NCBI GenBank assembly: GCA_951804985.1
Contig: OX638132.1
Span: forward strand, 11,947,529-12,011,528
Direction of reading: 5' to 3'
From: Dryomyza anilis
Taxonomy: Eukaryota > Arthropoda > Insecta > Diptera > Dryomyzidae
DNA length: 64,000 bases
Shown: in pieces, positions 35,263 to 45,895 of the stretch
Layout: every line of letters starts with the position of its first letter
How positions within the stretch are numbered: position 1 is the stretch's first letter
Position numbers and translations under genes: made by a program
The notes under the pieces: model-generated
The model's input: the letters and a program-made list of their open reading frames with translations, nothing else
Database searches by the model: none
What the model was told of the DNA's origin: nothing

Positions 35263-35399
35263 GGACATGGCCAAACGGACTCGGGTAGTGATGCTGATCA
35301 AGAATATATATATTTTTCCATACCGGACACGCCTCCTAAGGGGCGTTACAATATATGCACAAAGTTAATATACCCTGTACCTCATAGGTGTAGGGTATA
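34611..35399 (-). mobile_element. DINE-1/mini-me-like element, group A, near complete
   Basis: It has a hairpin at its left end (TAGTCGG-TCGGGC-CCGACTA, near 34617-34636), then ATACCCTACACC. The opposite end is GGTGTAGGGTAT (35385-35397). Inside are a (CAGA)n/(CAGCAAGA)n tract (35200-35263) and 'gatgctgatcaagaatatata'. On the minus strand this is the usual order: terminus, conserved core, GTCT microsatellite, body, 3' hairpin. No coding capacity. Confidence 0.88.
35200..35263. repeat. (CAGCAAGA)3 and (CAGA)n microsatellite
   Basis: Three imperfect CAGCAAGA units lead into about ten CAGA units within the DINE-like element. Confidence 0.95.
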
Positions 35400-35411
35400 A
35401 CAATGGAAAAC

Positions 35412-36692
35412 CCCCAGACAAAATTTTAAGCAGGAAAATGGTTCGAAACACGCTGGCAAACAAGCTACCTATACGCATTGAAGTACATTTTATAGGAAGC
35501 TTTGAGGTAGGCAAAAGTGGGAATGTGGACATATGCTGCTAGTTCCCAGCTATTGCATGAAAACAAAATTGGTAGGGAAATAGCAGATATAGGTAGGGTA
35601 TGGTAGCCAAACAGGTGCTATCAAAATGGTAGACACAAGCATGGTAGGGTAGGCAATATGCTGGAAGCAATTGGAAGTAAGCTACCTATACGCATTGAAA
35701 CACATTTTATAGGAAGCTTTGCAGTAGGCAAAGGTGGGAATGTGGACAAAAGCTGCTAGTTCCCAGCTATAGCATGAAAACAAAATTGGTAGGGAAAAAG
35801 CAGACATAGGTAGGGTATGGTAGCCAAACACGTGTTGTCAAAATGGTAGGCATCGCGAAAAACTCAAACGCATCGATACTCTATTGCTGGATTCGCATAT
35901 GTTTTCTGATGGAACTCCGCATTCTTTGCAAGAGAAAATCCTTATTGTTATTGGTTTCGCAATTTTACAAAAAAAGTGATTGCAGAAAGCAATAACAAAA
36001 CACGTGTGAATTAAAAACAACATGTGTTTCTGTTTGTACAGAATGAAGTTTTTGTTTCTGGCGAACATGACGGTTAGAACCATTTGCTGGGCACTTTCGA
36101 TGATAATGTTGATATCAGCAATAATCTGCAATACACCAAATTTTATTATTTTTTTAACAATAATTCGCGTAGAAAAACGACAGAAATAAACACCGATATC
36201 TACAAATGACAATACTGAACATTTTTGAAGGCAAATTTTATATTTGTAAACAAAAATTTTCTGTCGACAACTTGTTGATCAAGCTTTAAAAATGTCAAAA
36301 CAGAAATTCATATACAATGTATTTGTCTGCTACTCGCTGGCTACGTTTCCCTTTTAGTTTCCTACAATGAAGAGGCTTTTTTAAAATTTCAAAACAGAAA
36401 TTCCTATACAATGTGTTTGCTTGCTACTCGCAGTCTACCTTTCCCTTCCATATTCTAGCTATAAAGATACCTTTCAAAACTTCAAAACAAAAACTTACAG
36501 AAAAATGCGTTTGCCTGCAAGGGGTAGGCTTGAACATACCAGTTTCCTGCCTAAAAGCTGATTTAGAAAGCCTGTCTGTTTTCACAAATTCAAAATGCCG
36601 ACTATGCAATGTGTATTTCCTACCATATTCCTGTGAGTTTTCCTCAAAACTACTTATATAATACCAGTTTCCTTGCATATTTTTGTCTGGGG
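35412..36692. mobile_element. 1.28-kb TIR element with CCCCAGACAAAA ends and inner duplication
   Basis: The left end CCCCAGACAAAATTTTAAGC and inverted right end CCCCAGACAAAAATATGCAA match, and the match extends weakly through 'aggaaa-tggt'. Within the left half a 217-bp unit starting 'aagctacctatacgcattg' is present twice (35462 and 35679). The right half has several related 'tgctactcgc-g-ctac' repeats in opposite sense. The 124-codon minus-strand frame at 35838-36212 has no transposase motif, so the element appears non-autonomous. Confidence 0.85.
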
Positions 36693-36699
36693 AAAGACA

Positions 36700-37680
36700 T
36701 TACTTCAACTTATTTGTCTGTTCAATTTACATTTATTTTTAAATGAGACATTATTTAAATAGACTTTATTCACTCACTTAAATTATCTTTAGACTGCAAT
36801 TACGCCACAACTGTTGAGAATACAAATTATGAATAAATATTCATAATTTCGCTTTAATGTTAATTCTAAAAATTTATAAAATCCTATTCATAATAGTGAT
36901 ATACATGAACTATGCATGAACTTTGCATTTTTTTTTAATATTATGCCTAATTCATGAATATAACTTATAAAAAATGAAAACTAGAAAAAATATGTTTCAA
37001 GAATAATTAATAAAGAATTTATAAAACAATTATTATTATATTTATATAAAGCTCTAAATATATGTATGTTTAAAATTATGTAAGGGTGTGCTCTTTTTTT
37101 CGCAGCGTGTAAAGTTTTGAATATTATAAAGTTTTTAATGATCTGAGAAATATTTCTGGAAAATATTTGTAATGCATACAAAATATTGCTAATAAATTAT
37201 AATTTTAATAAATATTACAAATAAATGGTTTATAGACGAAATATATAAATCATTATCATTGAAATGAAATGAAATGAAGAGGTCCAACAAATTCTCCTGA
37301 ATTTTAGAACCTTATAAACAGTTCAGGTTTTGTAAAGGTATTAAATTCTGAAATACAAGACATGGTAAATACAAAAAAAAAACACTTAGAACTGCATGTA
37401 GTAATATGTTAAATACAACATATTTTTAAAATATAAGTAGAATGTTTTATTATTTTGCCCAATAATCATTGAACTCTACAACTTCAGAATGGTGTACAAT
37501 TATTTCGAAAAATGTAGAAAAAACTTAAATAAATACATAGCTAAAAGGAAAAACGTACCGATAGACATTAAAAAAAAAGACAATTTTTTTGTTTTTCTTT
37601 TATATTGTTTTCTTTTATATTGTCCGCTCACAACTGAATGACTTTAAACACCTGATATTGATAAGGTATTTATTTAACAG
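36700..37680. other. AT-rich DNA with no gene recognised
   Basis: The stretch lies between the TIR element and the candidate exon. It contains only AT-rich sequence and short 'tttatattg' duplications near 37600. Confidence 0.4.
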
Positions 37681-37769
37681 CAGGTAGTAATCGTATTGGC
37701 GGCGTTATTACAGGAAGCGGCGGCGTTCGAAACGCCCTGCTCTCGCCCGGAGACATACAGATCCACAAT
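37681..37769 (+). CDS. Candidate upstream coding exon (possibly Rim)
   Basis: A short GC-rich block in very AT-rich DNA is bounded by a good 3' splice site (TTTATTTAACAG|CAG, with a possible NAGNAG alternative) and a consensus donor (AAT|GTAAGA). One frame reads GSNRIGGVITGSGGVRN followed by ALLSPGDIQIHN without stops. Composition and codon use resemble the confident Rim exons downstream on the same strand. That frame ends in phase 0, whereas the next confident exon (42540) needs one base from upstream. If it belongs to Rim, another exon must lie between them or it is alternatively spliced. I do not recognise the peptide. Confidence 0.5.
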
Positions 37770-38860
37770 GTAAGAATAAATTAAAGGAGGTAAAACAAAA
37801 CAAAATAAAACAAAAAAAAAATGCAGTTTCTAAACAGAAAATGTATATTCGTTTAAGTATTTTGTACTTTGTAAAAATAATTCAGAAAAAATCAAAACTA
37901 AAACTAACATATTTCTGCTGAATGTGCTAATATTTCTTATCCCATGTTATTAATAATTGCACAACTTTTTGTATTTTGCACAACAATTTAATAATTTAAT
38001 TTTTGCAAATATTTAATATAAAATTTTAAAATGCTTTCTTTTTTTATTATTATTATTATTATTATTGTTATTATTACTATGAGGTTGTATATAATTTGTG
38101 TGTTTAATTTAAATATTTTGTTACTATTAGTGTTGAAACTAAAAACCTATTTCTGACTGTTAAACACATCTCTTTTCAACAGCAACAAAAAAAAATACTC
38201 TTGTTGCTCTATATAGCTGCAAAATTTCACTGAACTCGCTCAATGCGCTCTTCGTTCACTTTCACGTTTTTTACTATTTTTTCTTTTTGTATTTATTTTT
38301 ATTTCTATTATATTGTTTTTTTTTTCTATTATTTTGAAAAATTGCATGGGTATCGTAATAATATCGTAATAACGTACACTTTTTTAGCACATAACACACA
38401 TTAGTTACCCCCGACATTTCAAATTAGAAAACACTACGTAACAGACAAATTCACATTTGCAAAATTCATTTGTAGTTTGATTTTATTTCGAATTTTATTT
38501 TAATCTATAACTAAAAATAATGTTATAAGAACAGGATAAGTACGTTATTTAATTTTTATTTATACTATAAAACTTTCATTTTTAAAATAGTATTTAGGAA
38601 ATAACGTATTTTGGAATGATTTGTAAATGTTTGATTGTAGAATATATAGATAAACAGACTTCATTTGTGTAAGAGAATACAAATAATCAGTTGTACCAAA
38701 AATATTTATATTTTATAGATTTTTGTACACAGACCCTCCACCACGAGGTATTATCGTAAAAGTCATGCGAGAAAATTCAACTGTTTGAACGTTATTGTTT
38801 TTATGTCCAAAATATTAGTATTTAGGCAAAATATAAATAAATAGTATAAATAATACTAAC
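37770..38860. other. AT-rich intron-like DNA, (ATT)n tract
   Basis: It includes an ATT trinucleotide run at 38046-38075 and T-rich tracts. A short less AT-rich patch near 38210-38270 has no clear splice-bounded frame. Confidence 0.5.
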
Positions 38861-38863
38861 ACT

Positions 38864-39045
38864 AATGTCGGTAGCTCAAGTATAGTGTGTTGGACTGTGA
38901 GCCGAAAGGTCCCAGGTTTAAACCTGTACTAGGGCTAACAACATCTTTTCATAGAAAACATTTTTCTATATCGCGCTACCTCTCGGCAGTAAATGACAAA
39001 CCGACGAGAGTAAAACAATGCCTATGAAAAGTTCTCACGCGCCGT
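38864..39045 (+). mobile_element. tRNA-derived SINE, copy 3, 3' truncated
   Basis: The tRNA-like head (TCGGTAGCTCAAGTATAGTG) and body are present up to 'gttctcacgcgccgtttt', after which unrelated DNA begins. The conserved tail part and ATT run are missing. The B-box is altered (GGTTTAAACC). Confidence 0.88.
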
Positions 39046-39049
39046 TTTC

Positions 39050-39842
39050 CCATAAATAACTCAAACATCAATTCTTTATAATTCGTGGGTGCTTATTTTG
39101 ACAGCTTATGCAGTTTCTGTCTATTACGTATAGATTTTTTTACAGAATAGCTTTCGAAATTTAAGGATCTTTCTGGAATAAAAAAAATATAGTACTGTTG
39201 AAAAACAATTTTTCAAAAAAATGTAAAAAATTTGCGCAATTTTTCTTTGAATTGCCAAGACTAATTTCAATATATTTAATAAATAATAATATTACAATAT
39301 ATTATAAACAAATAATAATTTATGGTTATGCAGAGCCTATTTGAAATAAAATACTTTGTTATTTACAACCATATAATTCTCACTTAATAGCATTTTTTAC
39401 TCTCATTTTTTACTTGTTGGCAACGGCGGTGAGCAGTCGATTTTTTTTTTTTTTCTGTAGTGACGAAATGTTTTTCTTATGTTTAAAACATAATTTTTAA
39501 AAATAAATATATTTTTAGAAATAAATAACATTAAATTCACGTGTTTAATAGAAATGTGTATAACAAATTTCAGTTATCAATCGTATACTCGTGAGCTCGC
39601 GTTTTCAACTTCAGCACGGTGACGCTGTACTTTACGCGAAAGTTCTTGTGCGCGATAAAACACGAACGCATAAAGTGTTTGTACACTCTTTATGCAAGCA
39701 CAGTTTTGTGCACAATAAAGCTTCACTGTGTTTGCAACCTAAAATTTTGACTTTAATTAAAAAAATATAAAATATAAAACGTAAATAAAAATGAAACTTA
39801 TTTATATGTGTCTTATTTATAATTTCTTTTCTATATAATATG
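39050..39842. other. AT-rich DNA with a GC-richer patch at 39590-39670
   Basis: 39590-39670 ('gtgagctcgcg', 'gcacggtgacgctg', 'gtgcgcgata') differs in composition from its surroundings but has no open frame, splice pair or RNA fold that I can support. Confidence 0.35.
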
Positions 39843-40634
39843 ATCAATGGTTACGTAGGATCATAGTATGGTTGCATGAAATACCAATACGCTCACTGAG
39901 GACCATAGTATGATTGTAGAAAATTGTACTGTTGTCACTGAGGATCATATTATGGTACACACTATTGTCACTGAAGATCATATTAGATAAATTATATGAT
40001 TGTCTACAACCATAATCCTCAATCATAATATGATGCCCTTCAAATATGATCACCACAACCATTTGCAAGAAATACCAATACGGTCACTGAGGACCATAGT
40101 ATGGTTGTAGAAAATTGTACTGTTGTCACTGAGGATCATTTTATGGTACACAATATTGTCACTGAAGATCATATTAGACAAATTATATGATTGCCTAAAA
40201 CCATAATCCTCAATCATAGTATGATGCCCTTCAAATATGATCACCACAACCATTTGCAAGAAATACCAATACGGTCACTGAGGACCATAGTATGGTTGTA
40301 GAAAATTGTACTGTTGTCACTGAGGATCATATTATGGTACACACTTTTGTCACTGAAGATCATATTAGACAAATTATATGATTGCCTACAACCATAATCC
40401 TCAATCATAGTATGATGCCCTTCAAATATGATCACCACAAACATATGCAAGAAATACCAATACGGTCACTGAGGACCATAGTATGCTTGTAGAAAATTGT
40501 ACTGTTGTCACTGAGGATCATATTATGGTACACACTATTGTCACTGAAGATCATATTAGACAAATTATATGATTGCCTACAACCATAATCCTCAATCATA
40601 GTATGATGCCCTTCAAATATGATCACCACACCCA
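39843..40634. repeat. Satellite array, 191-bp unit, ~4 copies
   Basis: The landmark GAAATACCAATACG occurs at 39878, 40069, 40260 and 40451, exactly 191 bp apart. Units are about 95% alike by eye. Each unit holds three related sub-blocks (GTCACTGAGGACCATA, GTCACTGAGGATCATA, GTCACTGAAGATCATA) plus an inverted-sense block 'aatcatagtatgatg', so it grew from a shorter module. A ~69-codon minus-strand frame recurs in each unit, but it is a product of periodicity and has no family resemblance. Confidence 0.97.
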
Positions 40635-40639
40635 TGTTT

Positions 40640-42539
40640 TTTCTCTGCGTGTAATGTTTATTGCAAAACTGTTTTACAACTGTACTATAATTTTTTGTTA
40701 TAAACGATACGTAATAGGAAAACAACTGTGTATGCAGTCAAAATCAGCACCCACGAATTAAATAGAATTTATTTATCAGTTGTCTATGGGAAAAATCGTT
40801 TTGAGTAATGTATAATGTGGGAATATTTATTTAGAATTGCCCTTTTTACCAGTTTTGTCAAAGACAATTTAATGCTTAACGCAAACCTTTACTATATACG
40901 TTTAATTAGAAAAATTGTAGGGTTTAAATCCATTTCAATAATAGTGATATATACGAAGGTTAGATGATGGCAATACAAAAGGACAAACGTATATTCAAGA
41001 CTAAAAATTTACCGAAGACATCAAAACTTCTCAAATAACCGATATAATCGACCGCCAAATTGCACAAATTCGGTTGTGAAAATGGAAAATGGATGATAAC
41101 TTTGAATATTTGCGGCACTGTGTAATTACTGCAATTAAAGGAGTATGTTTCAGAAAAGCAGCAAAATATTTAAATTAAAAATTAATTTTTATATTTTATT
41201 ATGAACAGAATAAATAAATAAATAAATAATTAAATTATAAACTATTATTTAATATACTATTAAGAAAATCGTATAATAAAAAATAATATCAGGCAATGAA
41301 GAATCAATGTATATTATTCAAAACGCCTTATTAGAAATTCAAAAATTATTGCCAGGCTTGTGCAGGCACTGAGTTTTTGGGACAACAGTCAAAAATTTCC
41401 CATAGAAATCGATATTAATTATAACTTCAGAACCAAATATCTTAAAATTATATATAACTATACTTATATTATATAGAATGGTGACTGAAAAACCATTTAG
41501 GTCTAGTTATTTATTCAAATCAGTTTTTAAATTAAACTTAGTTTAAACTAGATTTTCACAAGTCTTTAAAATATTATATTAACTGTAACTAATTTTCTGT
41601 CTGTCAGTACAATTTAAAGACATTCTGAAGTTTTGGTTAAAAACTATAAGGTTCAGTTTTCAGTCACATTTTCAAATTAAATGTAGTTTAAACTAGGTGC
41701 AATTTCATCTATAGTCAACATATCACAAATAGTTAAAATGTCAAATTAAATGATTACTAATTGGTTATTTGTCTTTAAAATTTTAAGACATTCGGAAATT
41801 TTTTTTAGGAACTCTGAACGTTTTAATAACGTGGAACAGTTTAAACTAAGTTTAAACTACCACTGAAAAATTGAACCATAATATTTTAAAAAAGTGGAAA
41901 AGTGTAAACTCAGTTTAAAGAAAAGCAATTTATAGCCAACACTTAAAGCCAATAATTTAAATAATTTTTGAGAGTGTATAAATCTTTTGAAGATTTTAAA
42001 TTAATCAAGAAAACAGACAAACCAAATATTCAATAAGTACGAAATATTTCCGCATTTAACAAAGTAACAAAAATGGTGCTAAATATAAAATTTTGAATAC
42101 TTTTGTTAATTATTGTGGTTTTTGAAGGTTTTTTTTAAATCATTCAAACATTTATTATAATATTTGAACTATGCGACTATCAAGATTTTTCAATATAATT
42201 TTGCATTATATATTATGTTGTTGTTAATAATAAAACTGAGTAGATTATAAAAAAAACACAACTTTTTTTATAATAATTTCTTATTGTTATTATTTTGTTT
42301 GAAGTTGTTTCAATTTATAAAATTTCCAACAAACTCTCGTTTAAAAGCTCGTCATCCTAATTAAAAAGTTTTCCCGTCCAACAATGAAGTGACAACAAAA
42401 ATCTGGGGATGCCGCCGAAATATTTGAATTCCCACTTTTATTCCCGTCCTCACAAAAATAAAATCACAACAACAACAATATAACCATTCCCTTCTACAAC
42501 AACAAAACAAACATGTTTTTGCAACTCTTCCTCCCTCAG
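40640..42539. other. Intron-like DNA with AGTTTAAACT-rich repeat (41460-41970)
   Basis: 'gtttaaact' occurs repeatedly between 41460 and 41970 in both senses together with 'tcagtttt' and 'agtcac' motifs, probably an old inverted-repeat element. The last ~180 bases before 42540 become CT/CAA-rich and end in a pyrimidine tract that serves the Rim acceptor. Confidence 0.5.
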
Positions 42540-43420
42540 GCCTTCTGCTGACCGCTGATCCCTGGCGCCAGCAGCGTAGCCTCAACGAACGCGATCTGCT
42601 GAGCGTCAGCAAGTCGTACCACGCCGCCGCCAACGAGTACCGCCAGTCGCACAACAATCGTCTCTACTCCTCGGCCGATCGCACCGATCGCTACGACCTG
42701 CAGCGCGTCGAACGCGTCGAGCAGTATCCGCTGTCACGCACCGCACGCTTCAATGTGCAGCAGCGCAACACGTTTAAGCGCAGCAACCACGATCGACAAC
42801 CGACGTCCACAGGCGCCGCCAGCTATACGACGCGACGCGCACCGCCGCTCAGCGCAGCCGGCAGCGGCGGCAGCAGTAGCAGCAGCAACGCGAGCAGCTA
42901 TCATCACACGTCATCTGCCTCATCGGCGGCTTCAACGTATCCGCCGCAGATCGTAATCGGCGATCGTACAAACGCCTATGAGCGCTACGTCGGCTCAACG
43001 ACAGCAATGGCGGCAACTTCTTCGGCAACCAACAGTGACAATGAGCGCGAAGCCTACTGGGAGGAGGCGTCAACGAATGTCGCAGGCGCTGCCGCCGCAC
43101 AAGATTCACGCCGCTACACGGAGCGCAGAACAAAGAAGCAGGTGCGCTTCGATGGACACGATGAACCGCGCGGCGTCGTTGGCGGCTCTGCCACCCTGCC
43201 GTCCGTGACGACCATTTTGCCTTTGACAGCGGTGGATGTGGGCGCAGCTACCATACTGACCAGCGCTAAATTGGGTGGTACAACTGCCGGCAGCGAGGAC
43301 TGGACGCGTTGGGAGGCAGAGCGTCAGGGTAGTCAGGACTCGACGACCAAGGACTCGGGCATCGATACGAGCAGCACGTTCACCAGCAGCGAGGACTCGA
43401 ATCGCGGTGAAGGACCAAAG
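42540..43420 (+). CDS. Rim: Rim exon: region N-terminal to PDZ
   Basis: Rim is a presynaptic active-zone scaffold that links Rab3 and synaptic vesicles to calcium channels and the Munc13 priming machinery. This 881-base exon follows a strong acceptor (CTCTTCCTCCCTCAG|G) and ends at AAG|GTAGTT. It opens with two bases of a split codon, then 293 codons starting LLLTADPWRQQRSLNER. Residues ~198-208 (KKQVRFDGHDE) and ~270-280 (KDSGIDTSSTF) match the KK-VRF-GH and KDSG-DT motifs that precede the PDZ domain in vertebrate RIM1/2. The middle is Ser/Ala/Gly-rich low complexity. Donor phase 0 fits the next exon (GPK|NPVNWQ). The zinc-finger exons should lie upstream. The related fly gene Fife is less likely, given these motifs. 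Confidence 0.93.
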
Positions 43421-44079
43421 GTAGTTTTAGCCACAGTACAAGTCAAGATTTTTGTGGTTCAACCTAGCTGTCCAACGAAAAAACAAAAGCTGTTCATAAA
43501 CCCCATTCCAAAGTGCTTTATGTTGGTGTCTGTCTAATACACTTTTGCAAAACCTAAAGAAAAAGCTGTGAGCGCGAAGTCTTCAATGTGTTCTTTTTTT
43601 CTCAGTGTACTGTCTTCTTTGTGCATTTTTGCATTGAATGCCCCCCCTTAAAATGTTACCCCTATCACATGTAAATTTCGACAAAATTATAATGTCTTTT
43701 GTTGCCCTTCAATGTAATTGACTACCATATTATGCCACGGTATACGATTCAATTGAATTGATTTATATTTTGTCTTTAAAATTTAAGGTTTTTTTGTTTT
43801 TCTTTTAATTATTATCTTAATTTGATTTTTGCACACAGTTAACACTTGTATCATCGAATGATTTACACTTAAAAACAAATAGTTCTTTTTGTAAATAAGT
43901 GTCTGTAATTAAAATATTCTTTCTCTAATAATTATATGTAATTGATATATATTGCACTGCATGTATTTTAATAGATAGCACGGAGATTTCAATTCTTTGT
44001 AAAAATAATTTAAATGATTTTAATTATAGTTTTTCACGTTTTTCGATTAAGGTATTAGTGGTTTGTTATAGTACCTACA

Positions 44080-44255
44080 ATTGTAGGTAGATATAGATCT
44101 ACATTGTAGGTAGATATCGATGCGTTTCCTCAGATTTTTCTCGATACGAGAAATTTTTAGAAATCGGAACAATATCGAAGAAAAAAATTATCAAACTTCG
44201 ATATTGCTTTGAAAAATATTATGATATCGATGTGCTAAATGTTTATATATCGTAT
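44080..44255. repeat. ATATCGAT-rich dispersed repeat, copy
   Basis: 'acattgtaggtagatatcga' in tandem with a close variant, then 'ctcgatacgagaaattttt' and 'aatatcgaagaaaa'. The same words occur at 56905-57180 and 60540-61300. Confidence 0.7.
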
Positions 44256-44279
44256 TTTGTCAATGAATTTGGTAGTGTT

Positions 44280-44400
44280 GTTATTTTAATCGGTAAATAC
44301 CATTAAATCAAGCCATTTTTTTTTTGTTTATACGAAAAGATTTATGTTTTGTATACTATTAAATCAATATTTGTCCCATTGACCAATTTTAATAGGACAA
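44280..44400 (-). mobile_element. CAGAAAAAA MITE, partial copy
   Basis: 'taaataccattaaatca', 'gtatactattaaatcaatatt' and 'ccattgaccaattttaatagg' are in the order of the minus-strand family. Both termini are gone. Confidence 0.7.
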
Positions 44401-45123
44401 CAAAACCAATTTCCCAAGACAAAATAATTAGTAAGTTAGAAAAATGTCATGATTTTTTATACAGAAATAAGCGCAGTTTGTAACAAAAATTCACTATTTT
44501 CTGAAATCACAAAAAATACCATTAAATTAAAAAGGTCTCAAAACGGAAACTTGTATTTGAAATGTTAAGATTTTGACCAATTTTAATTTTTTTAATTTTA
44601 TATTTGTAGGCTCTTTTGTGTGATATTTTTAAATGTAAATAAAAAAAAAACTTTATTTTATTTTCTTTGCCAGGGTTTTATTCCAACATCTTCAGGGTTG
44701 AATTTTATTAAATTTAGTCTCTAGTTTACATTTAGGCAAATAATAACATTTATTTTAAAAAACAAGTTTCAATTTTATATCATTTTTAACACTTGGACTA
44801 GTTTTGTGTATTATTATTATTAATCCTGAATCTTAGTATAATTTTCCGATGGACTTCAAGATTACAATCACAACGTCATACTCATTTTTTTCTTAATGTC
44901 TGAAGTTTTTGAGTTGTTATGTAAAACAAATATATGAAAATTCTCGTGTTTTCCTAAATAATTTTGAACTGTAACATTTTAAAGATTTGAGTTTTATAGT
45001 TGATTTCTTTTGTTTTCATTGAGAATTGATTTGACCAAAGTTATGATCAGTCAAAATCAAAAAAATATATATAAATTATAAGGTTAAGCTAATATTTATT
45101 GCATATTTGATAATTTAGTATAT

Positions 45124-45439
45124 ATTAGCCGTAGGTAGCTCAGTGGTTAGAGCGTTGGACTGCGAGCCGAAAGGTCTCCGGTTCAAACCTGGACTGGGGC
45201 TAACAACATCATTTCATAGAAACATTTTTCTATACCGCGCTACCTCTCGTCAGTAAATGGCAAACCTACGAGAGTAAAACCATTGCCTATGAAAAAGCTC
45301 TCACCCGCCGTTCGGATTCGGCAATAAACTGTAGGTCCCACCACTTTGAGTACAAATCTAACACGCACAGCTCAAAATGATGAGAGAGCTCGGCCTAAGT
45401 TCTTATAGGACTGTAGTGCCAAACTATTATTATATTATT
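45124..45439 (+). mobile_element. tRNA-derived SINE, copy 4, full length
   Basis: This is the best copy, about 316 bp. The tRNA-like head has TAGCTCAGTGGTTAGAGCG (A-box region) and GGTTCAAACC (B-box, Pol III promoter type). The body contains 'gcaataaactgtaggtccca' and 'ctcggcctaagttcttatag', and the tail is ATT-rich. An 11-base flanking duplication with one mismatch (ATTTAGTATAT at 45113, ATTTAGCATAT at 45440) borders it. It lies inside a Rim intron in the same orientation as Rim. No protein is encoded, and movement would have depended on a LINE with a matching tail. Confidence 0.94.
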
Positions 45440-45649
45440 ATTTAGCATATAGTACTCCGTATGAAAGCATTATTAACACCGGAATAAGTCGAAATGTATA
45501 TGAAACAGGAATTATTCTGAGAATTTATGCGAAATCATTTTTGTATATCAATTCGTTTACGGTTTTCATTTGCATATGAAATGCAAGAGCATATCATATT
45601 TCATAATTAAAATATATATATTTTTTTTGGCACATTTAAAAAAATATTG

Positions 45650-45895
45650 ATATATTTTGTAGCTGAGATATCTTTAAGTATGAATCTGAAAATGGTTTTT
45701 CAATATCAATTCTTTTAAAGGTTTTATTACAATTTAAAATGTTACTATGAGATATTTTAAAAATCAATTGAAATTTATTAAATCGTAATTTGATGATATC
45801 TGTGTCTTTAAAATGCATATAAAAGCCATAAACGAATAGATATCGGAAAACCGTTTTCATATTCTTACTCAGAGATGTCTCAACTATGAAATACA
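45650..45895. repeat. ~245-bp fold-back element
   Basis: 'tgtagctgagatatctttaa' with 'aaaatggtttttcaatatca' at the left reappears inverted at the right ('gatatcggaaaaccgttttc', 'cagagatgtctcaacta'). The arms are about 55 bases and diverged. One arm is also found at 3947-4000. Confidence 0.75.

Noticed and set aside
35838..36212. Transposase fragment in the 35412-36692 element
   Set aside because: The 124-codon frame shows no catalytic DDE/DDD pattern or DNA-binding motif.
39844..40725. Four similar minus-strand open frames of ~69-97 codons
   Set aside because: They repeat with the 191-bp satellite. There is no domain, signal peptide or splice context, and 191 is not a multiple of three, so they cannot form one repeat protein.
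42849..43133. Minus-strand and alternate-frame ORFs over the Rim exon
   Set aside because: They are shadows of a GC-rich coding exon whose true frame is fixed by RIM motifs and splice phases.
45124..45200. A functional tRNA gene
   Set aside because: The tRNA-like part is the head of a SINE. The anticodon stem is imperfect and all four copies continue into the same non-tRNA body and ATT tail.
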